Positions 1 through 11,110 of a stretch of DNA of 64,000 nt are shown here, in pieces. Location: the NCBI GenBank assembly GCA_963556255.1, contig OY744611.1, positions 5,545,736 to 5,609,735 on the forward strand, read 5' to 3'. The notes under the pieces are model-generated. The model did not search any database. It saw nothing but the letters and a program-made list of their open reading frames with translations, and was not told the origin of the DNA. The stretch is from Allolobophora icterica. Its lineage: Eukaryota; Annelida; Clitellata; Crassiclitellata; Lumbricidae. Within the stretch, counting starts at the first letter, position 1; each line of letters opens with the position of its first letter. The position numbers and the translations under genes were made by a program.

Positions 1-600
1 AATTTTTAACTTTTAACAGCGACTAACATGAAAAGAAGTTTGTTTATTTATAATATATTAAATATACTTTTTGGCTGTTACTATAGTGAGATGAATGCAA
101 CTGTGAACATGCATTAACAAGTTTCTCACAATCCGGAATGATTGCAGTGGCTGCATTTCGCAGTTTGAGTTAAGTTTAGAACAATTTACTTAGGTCTGTA
201 CTTAAATTTGTTTATCATCATAGATTAAAATCTTTGTTGACAGATGTAACTGGATTCGAATAACACCAACATTTTTAAAGCAAAAGTTTGTAGATTTGAG
301 AATTTTTCCTTCCTGGGTGAAGAAAAGAATGTTACCAGGTCTAATCCTTTGAGGTGCTCTTTGAGAACAAAGTCACTTTGTGGGTCGGTTAACTTAAGCT
401 GAAGTTTCGTAAGAGCTAATTGTCAATGTCAAATGTGAACGGTATAGGCCTATTAAGAAAAGCAGTCTCAATTGATTTAAAAGCCGCAGATCGTCTGGAA
501 AACTCTTCTTTCAAATTTGACAACGTAGGCTATATTTTTCTGCACACTGTGCTGTTACAGTTTGAAACTGGAGGGTAGGAAAGTGGCCGTAGTCTTTCAT
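1..600. other. Intergenic or intronic, nothing recognised
   Basis: AT-rich sequence without an ORF of note, splice-flanked coding segment or terminal repeat that I can support. It ends where the minus-strand SINE at about 606 begins. Confidence 0.5.
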
Positions 601-605
601 CTGCT

Positions 606-834
606 TTTTATTCATTTATTCCGGATATTTCTATAGCGCCTCTCGAAGTCAACTACTACTCAGAGGCGCTCCCGACTACAGCATTTGATACTGTGTCGGA
701 ATTTTCACGCCGAAGCGCCACGAGCAATTGCGAGTGAAGGACTTGCCCAAGGTCCGTACGCAGCGGCTAGAGTGGGATTCGAACCTGCAACCCTCCGGTC
801 ACAAGGCGCCGAACTTACCACTGAGCCACCACGC
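606..834 (-). repeat. tRNA-derived SINE with LINE-type tail, copy 1
   Basis: Read on the minus strand it starts with a tRNA-like head containing an A-box-like TGGCTCAGTGG and a B-box GGTTCGAATCC. A unique body follows, then a 3' tail with GAGCGCCTCTGAGTAGTA and GGCGCTATAGAAAT. A second copy, about 90 percent alike by eye, is at 32128-32355. The tail resembles the 3' ends of the L2-like LINEs in this window (31290-31365, 26710-26780), which suggests the SINE uses that LINE's reverse transcriptase. The pol III boxes are decayed tRNA, not a functional tRNA gene. No target duplication was found. Confidence 0.8.
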
Positions 835-1039
835 TTTGAAAGCAATATTATTTTTATTTGAAAGGATTTCATTTCTGTGCATAGATCATGTGCACACCTT
901 CTGCAGGGAAGTACGGCAGATCTGCAGAGCTAATACATAGAGTGACTATAAAGGACGACACCGGAATAGTAAGTAGGAGAGCAGCACCAAGTTAGTGAAA
1001 CGATGAAAACTCTCGTGGTCTGAATTTTTTTCTCTCCAA

Positions 1040-1110
1040 AGAATTGGGGGCCGGATAAAATGTGTTGGCGGCCCGCATCCGGCCCGCGGGCCGTAGTTTG
1101 CCCACCCCTG
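1040..1110. mobile_element. hAT-type terminal fragment
   Basis: GGCCCGCGGGCCGTAGTTTG followed by CCCACCCCTG is a terminus typical of hAT elements (CAGGGGTGGG when read inward). The other end and a target duplication were not found, so this is a solo end or an old element whose left terminus has decayed somewhere in 840-1040. Confidence 0.4.
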
Positions 1111-1117
1111 CCTTAGG

Positions 1118-1310
1118 ACTTACTGCGTGGACATGCCATCATCGCCTATACGTTCGTAGGTCGAAGACGTGTTTCGGGGCCCGTGCTTTTTCAACCGTCG
1201 TCCACATGTGTTGGAACAGTCATCTTCTTTCGAATCGCTTTGCTGACTCAGTTGAACCTCTTAAGACTAAATTTAGGACTTTACTGTACACAAAGGCTAA
1301 TCTCGATTAG
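1118..1310 (+). mobile_element. LINE ORF2 C-terminal fragment
   Basis: A short reading frame ends with an FxTVVHMCWNSH stretch and a basic tail FRTLLYTKANL. This matches the end of non-LTR retrotransposon ORF2 proteins, where a W-N-x-L motif and an FK..L stretch precede the stop. No reverse-transcriptase core remains. The (ATT) stretch that follows may be its tail. Confidence 0.45.
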
Positions 1311-1476
1311 CGTTTTTGTAGTGTCAGCACCTCTGTAACGCTGTGTTGCGGCTCCTTAGCAATTGTCGATGTTGTTATTATTATTATCTTTTTTTTACCC
1401 GAGGTAGTTATAATCCCTCAGGTTGTCCTAAACTATATCCGGAGATAATATTATGATGTTACTCTGAAACGGTGGA

Positions 1477-2216
1477 TCACTCAACAAGGTCTGGCCGCAT
1501 GAAAGTTCCTATGAAGGCAACAGCATTGAAGCGTTGTATGGTGATTGACAACCGCTGGAATAGATAGCAAGTCTCTCTTGGGTCTCCGGTGGTTAAATCT
1601 AAGACTCTCCCCAAGTCTTTTATAAGGGCCATTCCGTCGTTATTGAAGGCCAGAGGGACAAAAAACTGGTCTGCGCGGATCTGGCTATACTTGTTCTTTC
1701 TTGTGGCCGCTAGTTCCACTGCTGCTCCCGATGTCGCGGACGTTGCATGAAGGTCGCCACAGTGTCAATTACGGTGACGTCCCATACAAGACTTCGTCCT
1801 CTGCGCCATGGCATCAACGTAAGTCCGTCCGGTCGTCTCCCGCCCGTTCTCGACAGCCCAGGTGGTTCCTTGATATTAGGGACGCCCGCTCGTGAGAGGC
1901 CTCGGCTTATCAAATCATTCAAAGCCGCATGTCTGGCGATTCTGCCAGGTCCTAGGTTGCACGACATCCCGTGCGACCCATCCGCCCTCACCATTGCTCC
2001 ACAGGGACATGCGTGCGGTTCGCATAATATTATATTCGTCCCCAGTCTGAGGCCTACTGCAATTCTTACCGCCTCGTCATCCAATCGCAGCCCGCATGAT
2101 GACACCGGTAGTGCAAACAGCCAGTCGCTGGCGTGTGGTGCTGAGGCTGCTTCGAATCTTACTTGGTGGTAGGCGTCGACCAGAGAGGCGTCCAATGAGT
2201 CAACCACTCTCTTCAC
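1477..2216 (-). mobile_element. R2/NeSL-type LINE, restriction-like endonuclease end
   Basis: Two overlapping minus-strand frames (2216-1710 and 1719-1477) form the C-terminus of a LINE with a restriction-enzyme-like endonuclease. The zinc-knuckle CPCGAMVRADGSHGMSC is followed by GRIARHAALNDLI, then RPDGLTLM and WDVTVID, the expected R..H..LN and PD...D active-site arrangement. RKNKY in the second frame supplies the later lysine. A one-base shift near 1715-1730 separates the frames. The reverse-transcriptase region upstream is missing, so this is a broken, truncated copy. Elements of this endonuclease type often insert at fixed sequences, but no target can be inferred here. Confidence 0.65.
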
Positions 2217-2360
2217 GAGAGGACCATCCCAATGCGATTGTCTGTATGCTGCGTTATTATCTGAGTGTGTGATTATTATTATTTTTTTTGCCGCCCGAGG
2301 AGTTACCCCCAGGCTCTAAGAGATTGAGAAGGTGCAAGATTAAATTGGTTCACTGAGCCG

Positions 2361-2361
2361 C

Positions 2362-2439
<78 letters not shown>
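2361..2439. repeat. (ATT)n microsatellite
   Basis: Uninterrupted TTA/ATT triplets. Just before it, CCGCCCGAGGAGTTACCCCC resembles the tail domain of the SINE near 24.3 kb and the stretch at 1399-1430, so the tract may be a decayed SINE tail. Confidence 0.9.
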
Positions 2440-2666
2440 ACTTGTTGCATCATGATAACGGTGTGGTAGAAGTTATTACATTCGTCCAACCCTACAGCAT
2501 CTTGAAGCTGTCATTTAATTTATTTTAGACTTACGTTACTGGTACAAACTTATTAATCAAAATTTTTATTTTCTTTTGAACTTGTCTCCCTTTAAGCTGC
2601 ACTGATAATGCTATTTCTATGCTTAACATTTAGCGTGGCTGTTAGTACATTTCTAACTGCCTATAT

Positions 2667-3962
2667 CAGAGTTTTTCAAACTGTGGTCCGCGGACCCCTG
2701 GGGGTCCGCGAAGGATATGGCGGGGGTCCGCGAGAGCGTTCTGAAAATAATGTGATGCTTAACATTGCATGGTTTTAACATTAACAGCCTGTGTTTTCAA
2801 ATTCATACGCTACTTAGGCCTATAGTATGCCTGTAACTGTATGATCCACAAGGATCCAATTGGGTATTCGATCACACCAGTTTTGTGATGCTGCTTATGT
2901 AGGCTTATGGTCACGTTACATTTCTAGCCTAATAAAACGTGTGTTTTAATAAAATTTAATATATAATTTATGCTAATCGACTGCTAATAATTTTTGCACC
3001 CAATGTAAGCGCGATGTATTTGAAGCCTTCGTCAGAAGTAGGCCTACAAGTAGATTCCATTTAAAAAGGTTTAAGATCGATATTCACAAAACAAACTTTG
3101 AAAGTCTGCAAGTGTTTCATTTAGAAAGTCAACACTGAATTTGAGTCTGGTTGTTTTTTCCATGCAAGAAACACTGAAGATCTAGCTAGGACTCTAGTTG
3201 TGTTTACATAAACGCTATATTTTCTTCTCATTGTAACGCTGGACTGACTTGAGTTTTGTGAAAAACACACAAGTTTGCTCTATAGTCTGTAGCATTAAGT
3301 ATTATAATTACAGGACACAGCTAGTTAGCTAAAAAAAAATGTCTAGTGGTTCCTCCAGTGAAGGTTTCATTTGCAATATGCTGGTCTATTTCCTGATTGT
3401 GTAGGCCTACTCTGGACTTGTAGAATTAGAAATTTGTGGAATGTGGAATTCGCCTGATTTTAGCCTTTAAATGAAGATAGGGCATAATACAGAGATTTGC
3501 AAAGCATATCCCTATTTCGTTCACGTTCGCTGTTACATGCTAACTATGTAATTTTGCTGTTTGTAGTATGGATAACTTTCTGAAACTTAAGAAAACAGTG
3601 CTTAGGCCTATCCAAAATAGCACCAATTATGCACAGTTTTTGCAAAGCAAAGCAAGCACATCCCTCTCGCTGATATTACTGGTTTTTGGCGAAACCGATC
3701 TTATTCTTTTTTTTTAAATGACTGTGTTCCATAGTTATTGCGGGAAGTTAATAACAATTTATTTAGTGTTACTTTTTATATTATAATAGTCCTTAGCGTC
3801 ATAAATAAGCAAGCGTGTATTGTGGAAATAGTCTGTCTGCCTGTTATTTTTATTAAATTTTAAGTAAAGGGGGCCTAAATTTTGCTTTGTCAATACTGGG
3901 GTCCGCGAGCTATGCCTAGAAAAAAATAGGGGTCCCTTGTCCAAAAAGTTTGAAAACCTCTG
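2667..3962. mobile_element. Non-autonomous hAT element, 1296 bp
   Basis: The ends are inverted repeats: CAGAGTTTTTCAAACTGTGG on the left, and on the right a sequence reading inward CAGAGGTTTTCAAACTTTTT. The element is flanked by the perfect 8-bp duplication GCCTATAT (2659-2666 and 3963-3970), the hAT hallmark. GGGGTCCGCG-type motifs occur just inside both ends. The interior carries no transposase frame. The minus frame at 3759-4079 runs out of the element into flanking DNA and is not a gene. Confidence 0.9.
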
Positions 3963-4260
3963 GCCTATATGATTTTCTCTCTTATTATCTGTCTCTCGTT
4001 CTGAGTTTGTCTTCTTTTGATTTTCGCTGCTTCCATATCTCGCACCCGACCTTCTAACTTCATCCCATATTATTTCCATATATCTGATTTTCTCATTGTC
4101 AACGCATTAAAAACTTGCTTTCCATGTCTCACTGCTTGTTTGACTTTTTGAGTCGGACTCACCATCTAAAGGTAAAGACCAAATCCCTTTTCAAGCATCT
4201 CTTAGTCTCCCCATATTTATAAGTAGTTTGACTATTTAATACAGCACCTATTTTGAAACC

Positions 4261-4378
<118 letters not shown>

Positions 4379-4544
4379 CAAACTTTACTTTAGCCTGTTT
4401 CTTTTAGTCTGTGTTTTCGTTTATTTTTTACACCATTCATGTAAATTAACATTTTCCGTTTCAAAATCCTGCTGATTTCTTCCAGAGCTGTCTTAGTAAA
4501 AATTTAATTAATCTAAGACCGATATGTTCATTATATGTTTCAAG

Positions 4545-4550
4545 TTTATT
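4545..4550 (-). terminator. Poly(A) signal of the 4566-4972 exon
   Basis: AATAAA on the minus strand, 16 bases after the stop codon at 4566. It supports reading the adjacent frame as a last exon. Confidence 0.55.
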
Positions 4551-4565
4551 TTATGATGAATGCGT

Positions 4566-4972
4566 TCATAAGTACTTGCCAACTGTTTTCTTGAAGTGAT
4601 TGCTATCAATGTTGATCAGTTTAGATTGGATGATTTCAGAAGTACGAGCACCATCTGCTCTAACAGATGGTCGAATATTTGCAACACTAAATAATACATC
4701 TCTCAGCTGTTTCGATTCGTGCAACTTTCGAATATTTTCAAGAGCTGCTTCTGAGCGACACCAGATCCAAACGACCACAGTCTGTCTGTACAGTTGAGAG
4801 TTGAGGATTTCTATGCCTTCCTCCTTCAGTTGACTGATGAGTTTAGCAGTTTGATGTGACCAAGGTGTGGTTCTTTTTTGAAGATCTTCGAAGCTTTTAT
4901 GAAAAAGTTTCTGTGTTTCAATGGACGTTGTAGACTTTGCACCGCGAGTATGAACTTTGACCTTTATTACAC
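4566..4972 (-). CDS. Probable last exon of an unrecognised host gene
   Basis: A 135-residue open stretch follows a strong acceptor (pyrimidine-rich TTTCTGTTTTGATTGTAG) and ends in a stop with AATAAA 16 bases on. The acceptor is phase 1, the same phase as the CARD exon that lies upstream on this strand at 8145-8432, so the two could belong to one gene; that is inference. The protein has SLVxVVVWIWCRSEAALENI-like hydrophobic and charged heptads (visible run: YRQTVVVWIWCRSEAALENI) and a basic C-terminus. I do not recognise the family. Its shape, a beta strand then helices, recalls the C-terminal modules of some invertebrate death-fold receptors, but this is not shown. The frame upstream of 4972 back to 5018 is intron. 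Confidence 0.6.
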
Positions 4973-5018
4973 CTACAATCAAAACAGAAAGATTTATTGA
5001 TGTCGGAACTGATTTCAT

Positions 5019-5756
<738 letters not shown>

Positions 5757-5889
5757 TAGGGTGGAGTGTAAAATGATTTTTAAATAAATGAATTCTAATA
5801 GTGGGCAAAAGATGCAACTTAGGTAGAGTAAGAAACACACCAAATATTTTAAATTTCAAATTACATCTTCTGCCCTCTACCGTCGATGC

Positions 5890-6330
5890 AATATTTCAAC
5901 GTGATTAACCTAATATCACAATGGATGTCATCCAATCTCCTCTGCCTGAACCTTTCCAAAACAGAATTCATGATCCTAGGCCTTCCTGATCATATCAAGA
6001 AAAGCCCTAACCCTTCCTATCACTAACCTATAACTCCCTACAATATATCCAACCCAAGTACCTCCGTGGTCTCTTCACCATCCAGGCAACCCGCTCCACC
6101 CGATCCTCCTCCTATTTCAGTCTTTCTCGATATCCGGTCACTACTCATCCCAAGTTCTCCAACCCAGCCATATCCAACAGAGCACCACGCCTCTGGAACG
6201 ATCTCCCCTCCTTCTTGGTTCCTCCATTATCATTCCAACCCGTCCTCCATCCTTCTCCTCATGTTCCTCTATCTATCTCCGGGCTTTCCACTCTAAACTG
6301 AAGTCTCACCTTTTCAAGTAGGGCCTACTC
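5890..6330 (+). mobile_element. LINE ORF2 fragment
   Basis: One frame gives WMSSNLLCLNLSKTEFMILG, the conserved post-catalytic region of CR1/L2-like reverse transcriptases. A second block, shifted in frame and with an internal deletion, gives RAPRLWNDLPSFL, the ORF2 C-terminal motif. The catalytic YADD box is absent. Confidence 0.7.
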
Positions 6331-6587
6331 CTACCCTAACTCATTTGATCCTCTGCCTTCCAATTCTCCTCGCCCTAAATAAAACCCGCCTTCACAGCTG
6401 ATCTGTCTCCTCTCTTGAGCTCCCCCCAAACCAGACTCGGACCTCTTGGATTACTCTCCGGAAAACCCCTCAACGCTCACAGTCGTATGCTGGCGCATCC
6501 TGCTTGAACAGAGCTTTGGTACTTCTTTCGTTCTCTCCTAATTTTCTTCCTTTCAGTAATGTCGCAGCATTCGTTAGGCGTTACAAT

Positions 6588-6790
6588 CATAGGCGTAATT
6601 TGTCGGGAGAACTAGGGGTAACCGTACCCCACCCCACCCCACTCTTTGGGGTGGGGTACCGTACCCTCACTTTATGAACAATGCCAATCAATATTTATTA
6701 TTTTGCCTTCCCAGAGATCGCAGTCAAAGCCCTGCTTCCTGAATGTAAGAAATTGGTACCCCCACTTTTTAGACCAAAGTTACACCCCTG
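6588..6790. mobile_element. hAT-type MITE, 203 bp
   Basis: Ends CATAGGCGTAATTTG and, read inward from the right, CAGGGGTGTAACTTTGG. Flanked by GTTACAAT (6580-6587) and GTTTCAAT (6791-6798), an 8-bp duplication with one change. It resembles the 143-bp MITE at 61032-61174. Confidence 0.7.
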
Positions 6791-7189
6791 GTTTCAATTA
6801 TATAATCCTGTAACACACAGAGGCGATTCCCGCAACTGATTTGAACCTGTATTTCATGAATTGTAACTGTTCGAAGACAGTCATTTGAAGAAAAAGAAAA
6901 ATAATGCACCACATTGACGTTATTCAAAGAATTTTATACGGTAAATATATTACCGCCGGTAGAGGGCAGAAGACGCATAGCAAAATGAACAATATTTTGA
7001 GCACTAATTACACTCACATGCTGGCAACTTTCCATCGCTATTAGAAAACGTTTGCTTAAAAAATAATTTTTTGTCCATTTTCACTTCACCCTATGGCATA
7101 TCCAGTACAGTTAATGGCTCATTTAAGCACCTGAAATTGAATTAGAGTGCTCTCGATTCGCACAAGGTAACTTAGGTAGTAGATACCGG

Positions 7190-7796
7190 AATTTTTTAAA
7201 GCCAGGGTTAAACTGATGAAGATCTTGGGCAACACGTTCTCTGATGACCGCTGCTTTGATGCGCGTATCGACAACCTGTGTAGTGGCGCGAGACAGTCAA
7301 TGTATGCATTGCATATCCTGACTGCCAACGGCTGCGAGGACCCTCAACGTACGATGTGGTGACAGCGACTATATTGGCTAGGATGACGCATGCTGCGCCC
7401 GCTTGGTGGGGCTTTGTTGGGCAGAGGGGACGTGAAAACTGCAGATTATATTTAGGCGATTGATTGGAGCTGGTTATCTATCTGTTGCCTACCCTAGTTT
7501 TGAACAGTTGATCCGTAATGCTGATTCTAAGCTTTTTGCGGCCGTCCTTGCGTGTCCTATGTATGTGCTCCTCGCGCTTTTGCCTCCTTTTAAGCGCATT
7601 GGATAATATGCTCTGCGACCCTGTGTTCATAACCGCGGTCTCCCGATTGCAGATAGTCTGGCTCGTAAATCATTTATAACCTGGATGAATTTCATTGGAC
7701 TAGAACTTTAGCCCTGGAGTGCTTAACATGATTGTGTAAACCGAAATGCGATTATGCAGTTGAATTAACAAAGGATATACTTACTTACTTACTTAG
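7190..7796 (+). mobile_element. LINE ORF2 C-terminus with (TTAC)n tail
   Basis: Interrupted frames give RRLIGAGYLSV, ADSKLFAAVL and YALRPCVHNRGLPIADSLAR. This is the C-terminal region of the same LINE group as the copy at 42016-43680 (compare YYLRPRSHNREIP there). The 3' end is a short (TTAC)n tail at about 7778-7796, also shared with that copy. Several stops and shifts are present. Confidence 0.65.
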
Positions 7797-8144
7797 ATGC
7801 ATCTAAAAAGCTGAATTTGTTATCTTGCCCTAAAAATCGCCATCTAACTTTTGTTTTAGCCTCAATTAGAGCTTTTCATGGGAAACTATTTTCTTCCTTG
7901 TGAACATAACAAAGTGCCACTACGGTTTTTACGATCGTTTAGAAATTAAGATGATCTTCTAATGACCTTTTTACATATAAGAACCATATTATAGGACTTT
8001 TCCACAAGTCTTCACCACTTGTATTGTTATTGCAGTTATGATAACAAATTATACATTTACTGCCATAATATGCGGTAGGCTACTTAATAATAAAAAATAT
8101 TCCAAGGTCCCGGAACGACATAAGATCAAATTTGGACTTGAAAC

Positions 8145-8432
8145 CTCCTCCGTTTTCCATAATCCTTGCCACTGTCCTCTGGTTTGTTTGCAGAAGACAC
8201 TTGACAAAGCAGGAAAACTTTGTCTCGTCGAAGGATCTTATGAAATACAATAGTTCGGCGTTTTTATCTCTGTCTGAATGTTGTCGCTGAATAAAGTGAC
8301 TTTGCTCTTCTGTTATGCAGTTGAGAAACAATAGCGAAGCGATTAACTCGTCATTCGGTTGAACATTTTCTAAGAGATAATGTCGGTTGTTCCTAATGAT
8401 TGTAGAACGTTTTTGGTTTTCTTCACCTAAAT
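8145..8432 (-). CDS. CARD domain exon, copy D
   Basis: A 288-base exon bounded by acceptor TTGATCGTTATAG and a weak donor GTTTCAAG, phase 1 at both ends. The protein has the helical pattern of a caspase recruitment domain: IIRNNRHYLLENVQ, then DELIASLLFLNCITEEQ, a polar loop, NAELLYFIRSFDETKF, and FVKCLLQTNQRTVARIM. CARDs bind other CARDs in apoptosis and innate immune signalling. It pairs with the exon at 63540-63869, with which it shares most residues, both boundaries and part of the upstream intron. The loop here is about 14 residues shorter. The partner exons of this copy are not identified; the last exon at 4566-4972 is downstream on the same strand. Confidence 0.75.
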
Positions 8433-9095
8433 CTATAACGATCAAAACCATCACTAACATTACAACATTTCAGCAGTAAAAACATTTTTGACTTCAGTAA
8501 ATGAGAAACACCTGCGCTTGCCGACTTTGGATTAGACATGAATGATGAAGTTCAATATGATTCAAGTCGAAAAACAACATTAAAAATTCACGCCTATCTA
8601 CATGTATTAGTAGGCCAACACCATGATCCAGCCACTCTTTCTTTCGGCCAAGATATCTGACCCTTCTACGGGCAAAAATTATATTTAAAGATACCATTTT
8701 AGAATTATGTACTAGGATTTCATACTGCGCCTGAAAAAGCATCTTCTATGTTTTTTAATAAACTAAAGACAAATTCTTTACCAAGAAAATTAAATAATAC
8801 ATTGAGTTTCAAAAAACGATCGCTGGAAAGTCAACATCAGAGACAAACTATTGTTCAAGATAAAGCAGAATTATTTATAGCATTCTGCTTAAAATCGAGA
8901 AGAGCAAATCATCAAAACAAGAAAACCAAGGCAAAACGATGTAAAACAAAAATTCTGGTCTGATGTTTCCTATGGATCTGTTTTCAAACTGTCCGTTAAT
9001 CGATTTACGTTTCAAGAAAACTGTAGTCAAAAAGTTTAATCTGTTTAAGAAGTCCGGTTTAAATTCAAGAGATCAGGGAAATCAGAAAGCGTATA
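8433..9095. other. Intron-like sequence upstream of the CARD exon
   Basis: The first 100 bp or so above the acceptor resemble the corresponding intron at 63870-63990. No further exon is recognised; the short frames on either strand (8494-8742, 8748-8963) lack family similarity. Confidence 0.45.
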
Positions 9096-9519
9096 GGGGC
9101 AAAGTGACTTAATTCTGGCCGGTACCTAATTCAGGCCACTTTTTGACCTTTATTCACAGCCAAAGTAAGAGTACTACAGTTATTATAAGGGAAATTATTT
9201 TATCACACCTTGTTTTGCTTGCGGCTCGAGGCTAAAAATAACTCATAGCTGACTAGCGGATTTTCTAATCACGTGTCAAAGTTTTGATCATTTCCAGTTG
9301 TTGCAGCATACATAATTTGAGATTTTCAAGTTTTTCATCAACATACTGCTTCAATTGGGTAAGTCTATTTAACGAACAAATGTTATTTTCATATAAAGTA
9401 AACATTATATTATTTAATGGCAGCTTGATAGTTTGTCCCAGTTGGCGGATTAATAAGATGCTGTGCGGCAAAATAAGTCACGCAGAGAAACCTATTTCTG
9501 ACCACATCTGCAATGTAAT

Positions 9520-9655
9520 TCAGGCCATGGCCAGAGATAGGTATCTGATGGCCAGAATTAGGTATCGGGCGGCCAGAATCAGGTATCAGGTGACCAGAAT
9601 TAGGTATCGGGCGGCCAGAATCAGGTATCAGGTGACCAGAATTAGGTATCGACTG
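9520..9655. repeat. Subterminal tandem motif array of the pogo element
   Basis: About seven units of 18-19 bp with consensus GGCCAGAATTAGGTATC, alternating AATT and AATC forms. The same core, as CTGGCC or GGCCAGAA, lies in the TIR and in a looser cluster near the right end (13340-13400, 13558-13575). Likely transposase-binding sites, by analogy with subterminal repeats of other DNA transposons. Confidence 0.7.
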
Positions 9656-9711
9656 CCAGCTTTTAATTTTAAAGCTCACAACATTTTTCTTGCAGCGTCA
9701 ATTAATTGAAA

Positions 9712-10602
9712 ATGGTGTCAGTCAATAAAGGCAAGAACGCCAAGAAATTGGCGAAAACAGAGGAGACAAATAATAAAGGAATAAGGAGAGCTGCAAGAGG
9801 GAAGCATTGCCTTTGGACTGAAAGTGCAATGCTTGCAGCAATTGCAGCTGTTCGTGAAAATGGAATGTCCCAAAGAGCAGCATGCAAAACGTTTCAAGTT
9901 CCCCGAAGTACTCTACAAGTCCGTTTAACTGGGAAAACAGAAATCGGTTCCAGGCCTGGTCGTCCAACTATCATGTCATCTGATCAAGAAGAAAAACTGG
10001 CTGATTTTGCTTGCAATCGAGCTGCAATGGGGATCGGATTTGGACGACAGCAATTACTCAAGTATGCCGAAGCATATGCTAAAAAGCATAGCATTGTCTT
10101 CAAAAATGGGAGACCATCGATACGTTGGTGGTATGGAATGAAGAGGCGACATCTTAAGATCACATTGCGTCGTCCGGAGGGAACAGCTGCTGTCAGACAT
10201 CAATGCATGGACCCTACAAAGGTGGCAAAATATTTCAGCGTGCTGAAGATGGTGTTGGATGACAACCAGTTGAATTCCAAGCCTCATACCATCTGGAACA
10301 TGGACGAAACTGGTGTCCAACTGGACCATAAACCGGGTAGGATCATTGCAACTAAAGGATCGAAATATTTGCACAGCCGAACCAGTGGCAACAGAGAAAC
10401 AATTACTGTAATTGGGGCAATAAATGCTGGTGGTGGCTACATTCCTCCACATGTAATTGTGAAAGGCAAGACTACGAGGTCCCTCTTCTCTTTTCAAATG
10501 GAAACGGCTCCGGATGGAACCACTTGGAGTGTGTCTGATAGCGGATGGACGAAGCAGGGCATTGCTCTGCTCTGGTTCAATGCCGCCTTCTTACCAAACA
10601 TA
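9712..10602 (+). CDS. pogo-type transposase, 5' part (interrupted)
   Basis: The start ATG at 9712 follows AATTGAAA; an upstream TTTTTCTTGCAG suggests a possible spliced leader. Order of domains: a psq-type helix-turn-helix (about residues 40-75, MLAAIAAVRENGMSQRAACK), a CENP-B-type DNA-binding region (about 90-150, with SIRWWYGMKRRHLKI), then the first catalytic Asp in IWNMDETGVQL. Reading ends at FLPNI, where a LINE is inserted. The transposase would bind the TIRs and cut and rejoin DNA at TA sites in the nucleus. The stretch after 10602 in this frame is LINE sequence. Confidence 0.88.
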
Positions 10603-11110
10603 TTATTATTATTATTATTAATGAGCTTTTATATAGCGCCCCTTCAAGGTTATCTACTCAGGAGCGCTCCTAGTCCAACCACGGCTAAAGAGAGTAGTTT
10701 TTAAGTTTGCAAGAAACAAGGTAGAGTGAGTCATAGGGACCAGGCGAAGTGCAACAGGAAGGCCATTCCAGGTTGCAGGTCCAGCGACCGAAAAAGAACG
10801 TCGCTGCATAATGGCTGTCCGCGTGCGGGGGACCAATAGCTCGGCCTGGTCAGCCGAGCGAAGAGCAGATCTCCGCAAGACCCCCGAGGTAGAGCGACAC
10901 AACTCCCGCAGGTATGGGGGAGCAAGTCCCTCTAGACAACGCCTAACCAGTGCAGAGACCCTATAGGCGATCCGCAGCGGGAAAGGGAGCCAGTGCAGAA
11001 CATCCCGCATATAAAGAGAAACCTGGCCAAATCTGGGGATGCGACCAATAAGACGTGCGGCTGCACGCAAAACCCGGTCCAAACACCCAAGGCGGGCAGC
11101 TGGGAGGAGC
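10603..11110 (-). mobile_element. L2-like LINE 3' fragment inserted in the transposase
   Basis: Minus-strand 5'-truncated LINE. The frame 11115-10654 gives [31 protein letters not shown] and GPATWNGLPVALR, the usual end of L2-like ORF2. The 3' end carries GGGGCGCTATATAAAAG and an (AAT)n tail that lies at the left. It is flanked by AACATA on both sides (10597-10602, 11111-11116), the target duplication. A recent copy: its frame is still open. Confidence 0.88.

Larger units (their letters stand above)
5757..7093. mobile_element. TAGGGTG-ended DNA transposon, non-autonomous copy
   Basis: Left end TAGGGTGGAGTGTAAAATG; the right end read inward is TAGGGTGAAGTGAAAATGG. Inside, an inverted pair (TCTTCTGCCCTCTACCG near 5864, CGGTAGAGGGCAGAAGA near 6956) marks subterminal or nested ends. 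No target duplication is visible, perhaps because the left flank is a microsatellite. The ends match those of the element at 19459-23671. It contains a LINE piece (5890-6330) and a small hAT MITE (6588-6790). Confidence 0.65.

Noticed and set aside
606..834. A true tRNA gene on the minus strand
   Set aside because: A and B boxes exist, but the stems are imperfect, and the repeat body and second copy show a SINE.
1747..2172. 141-residue plus frame
   Set aside because: Antisense of the restriction-like endonuclease domain, which has clear motifs on the minus strand.
5757..7093. An 8-bp target duplication for this TAGGGTG element
   Set aside because: Left ATATACAC and right TGGCATAT do not match.
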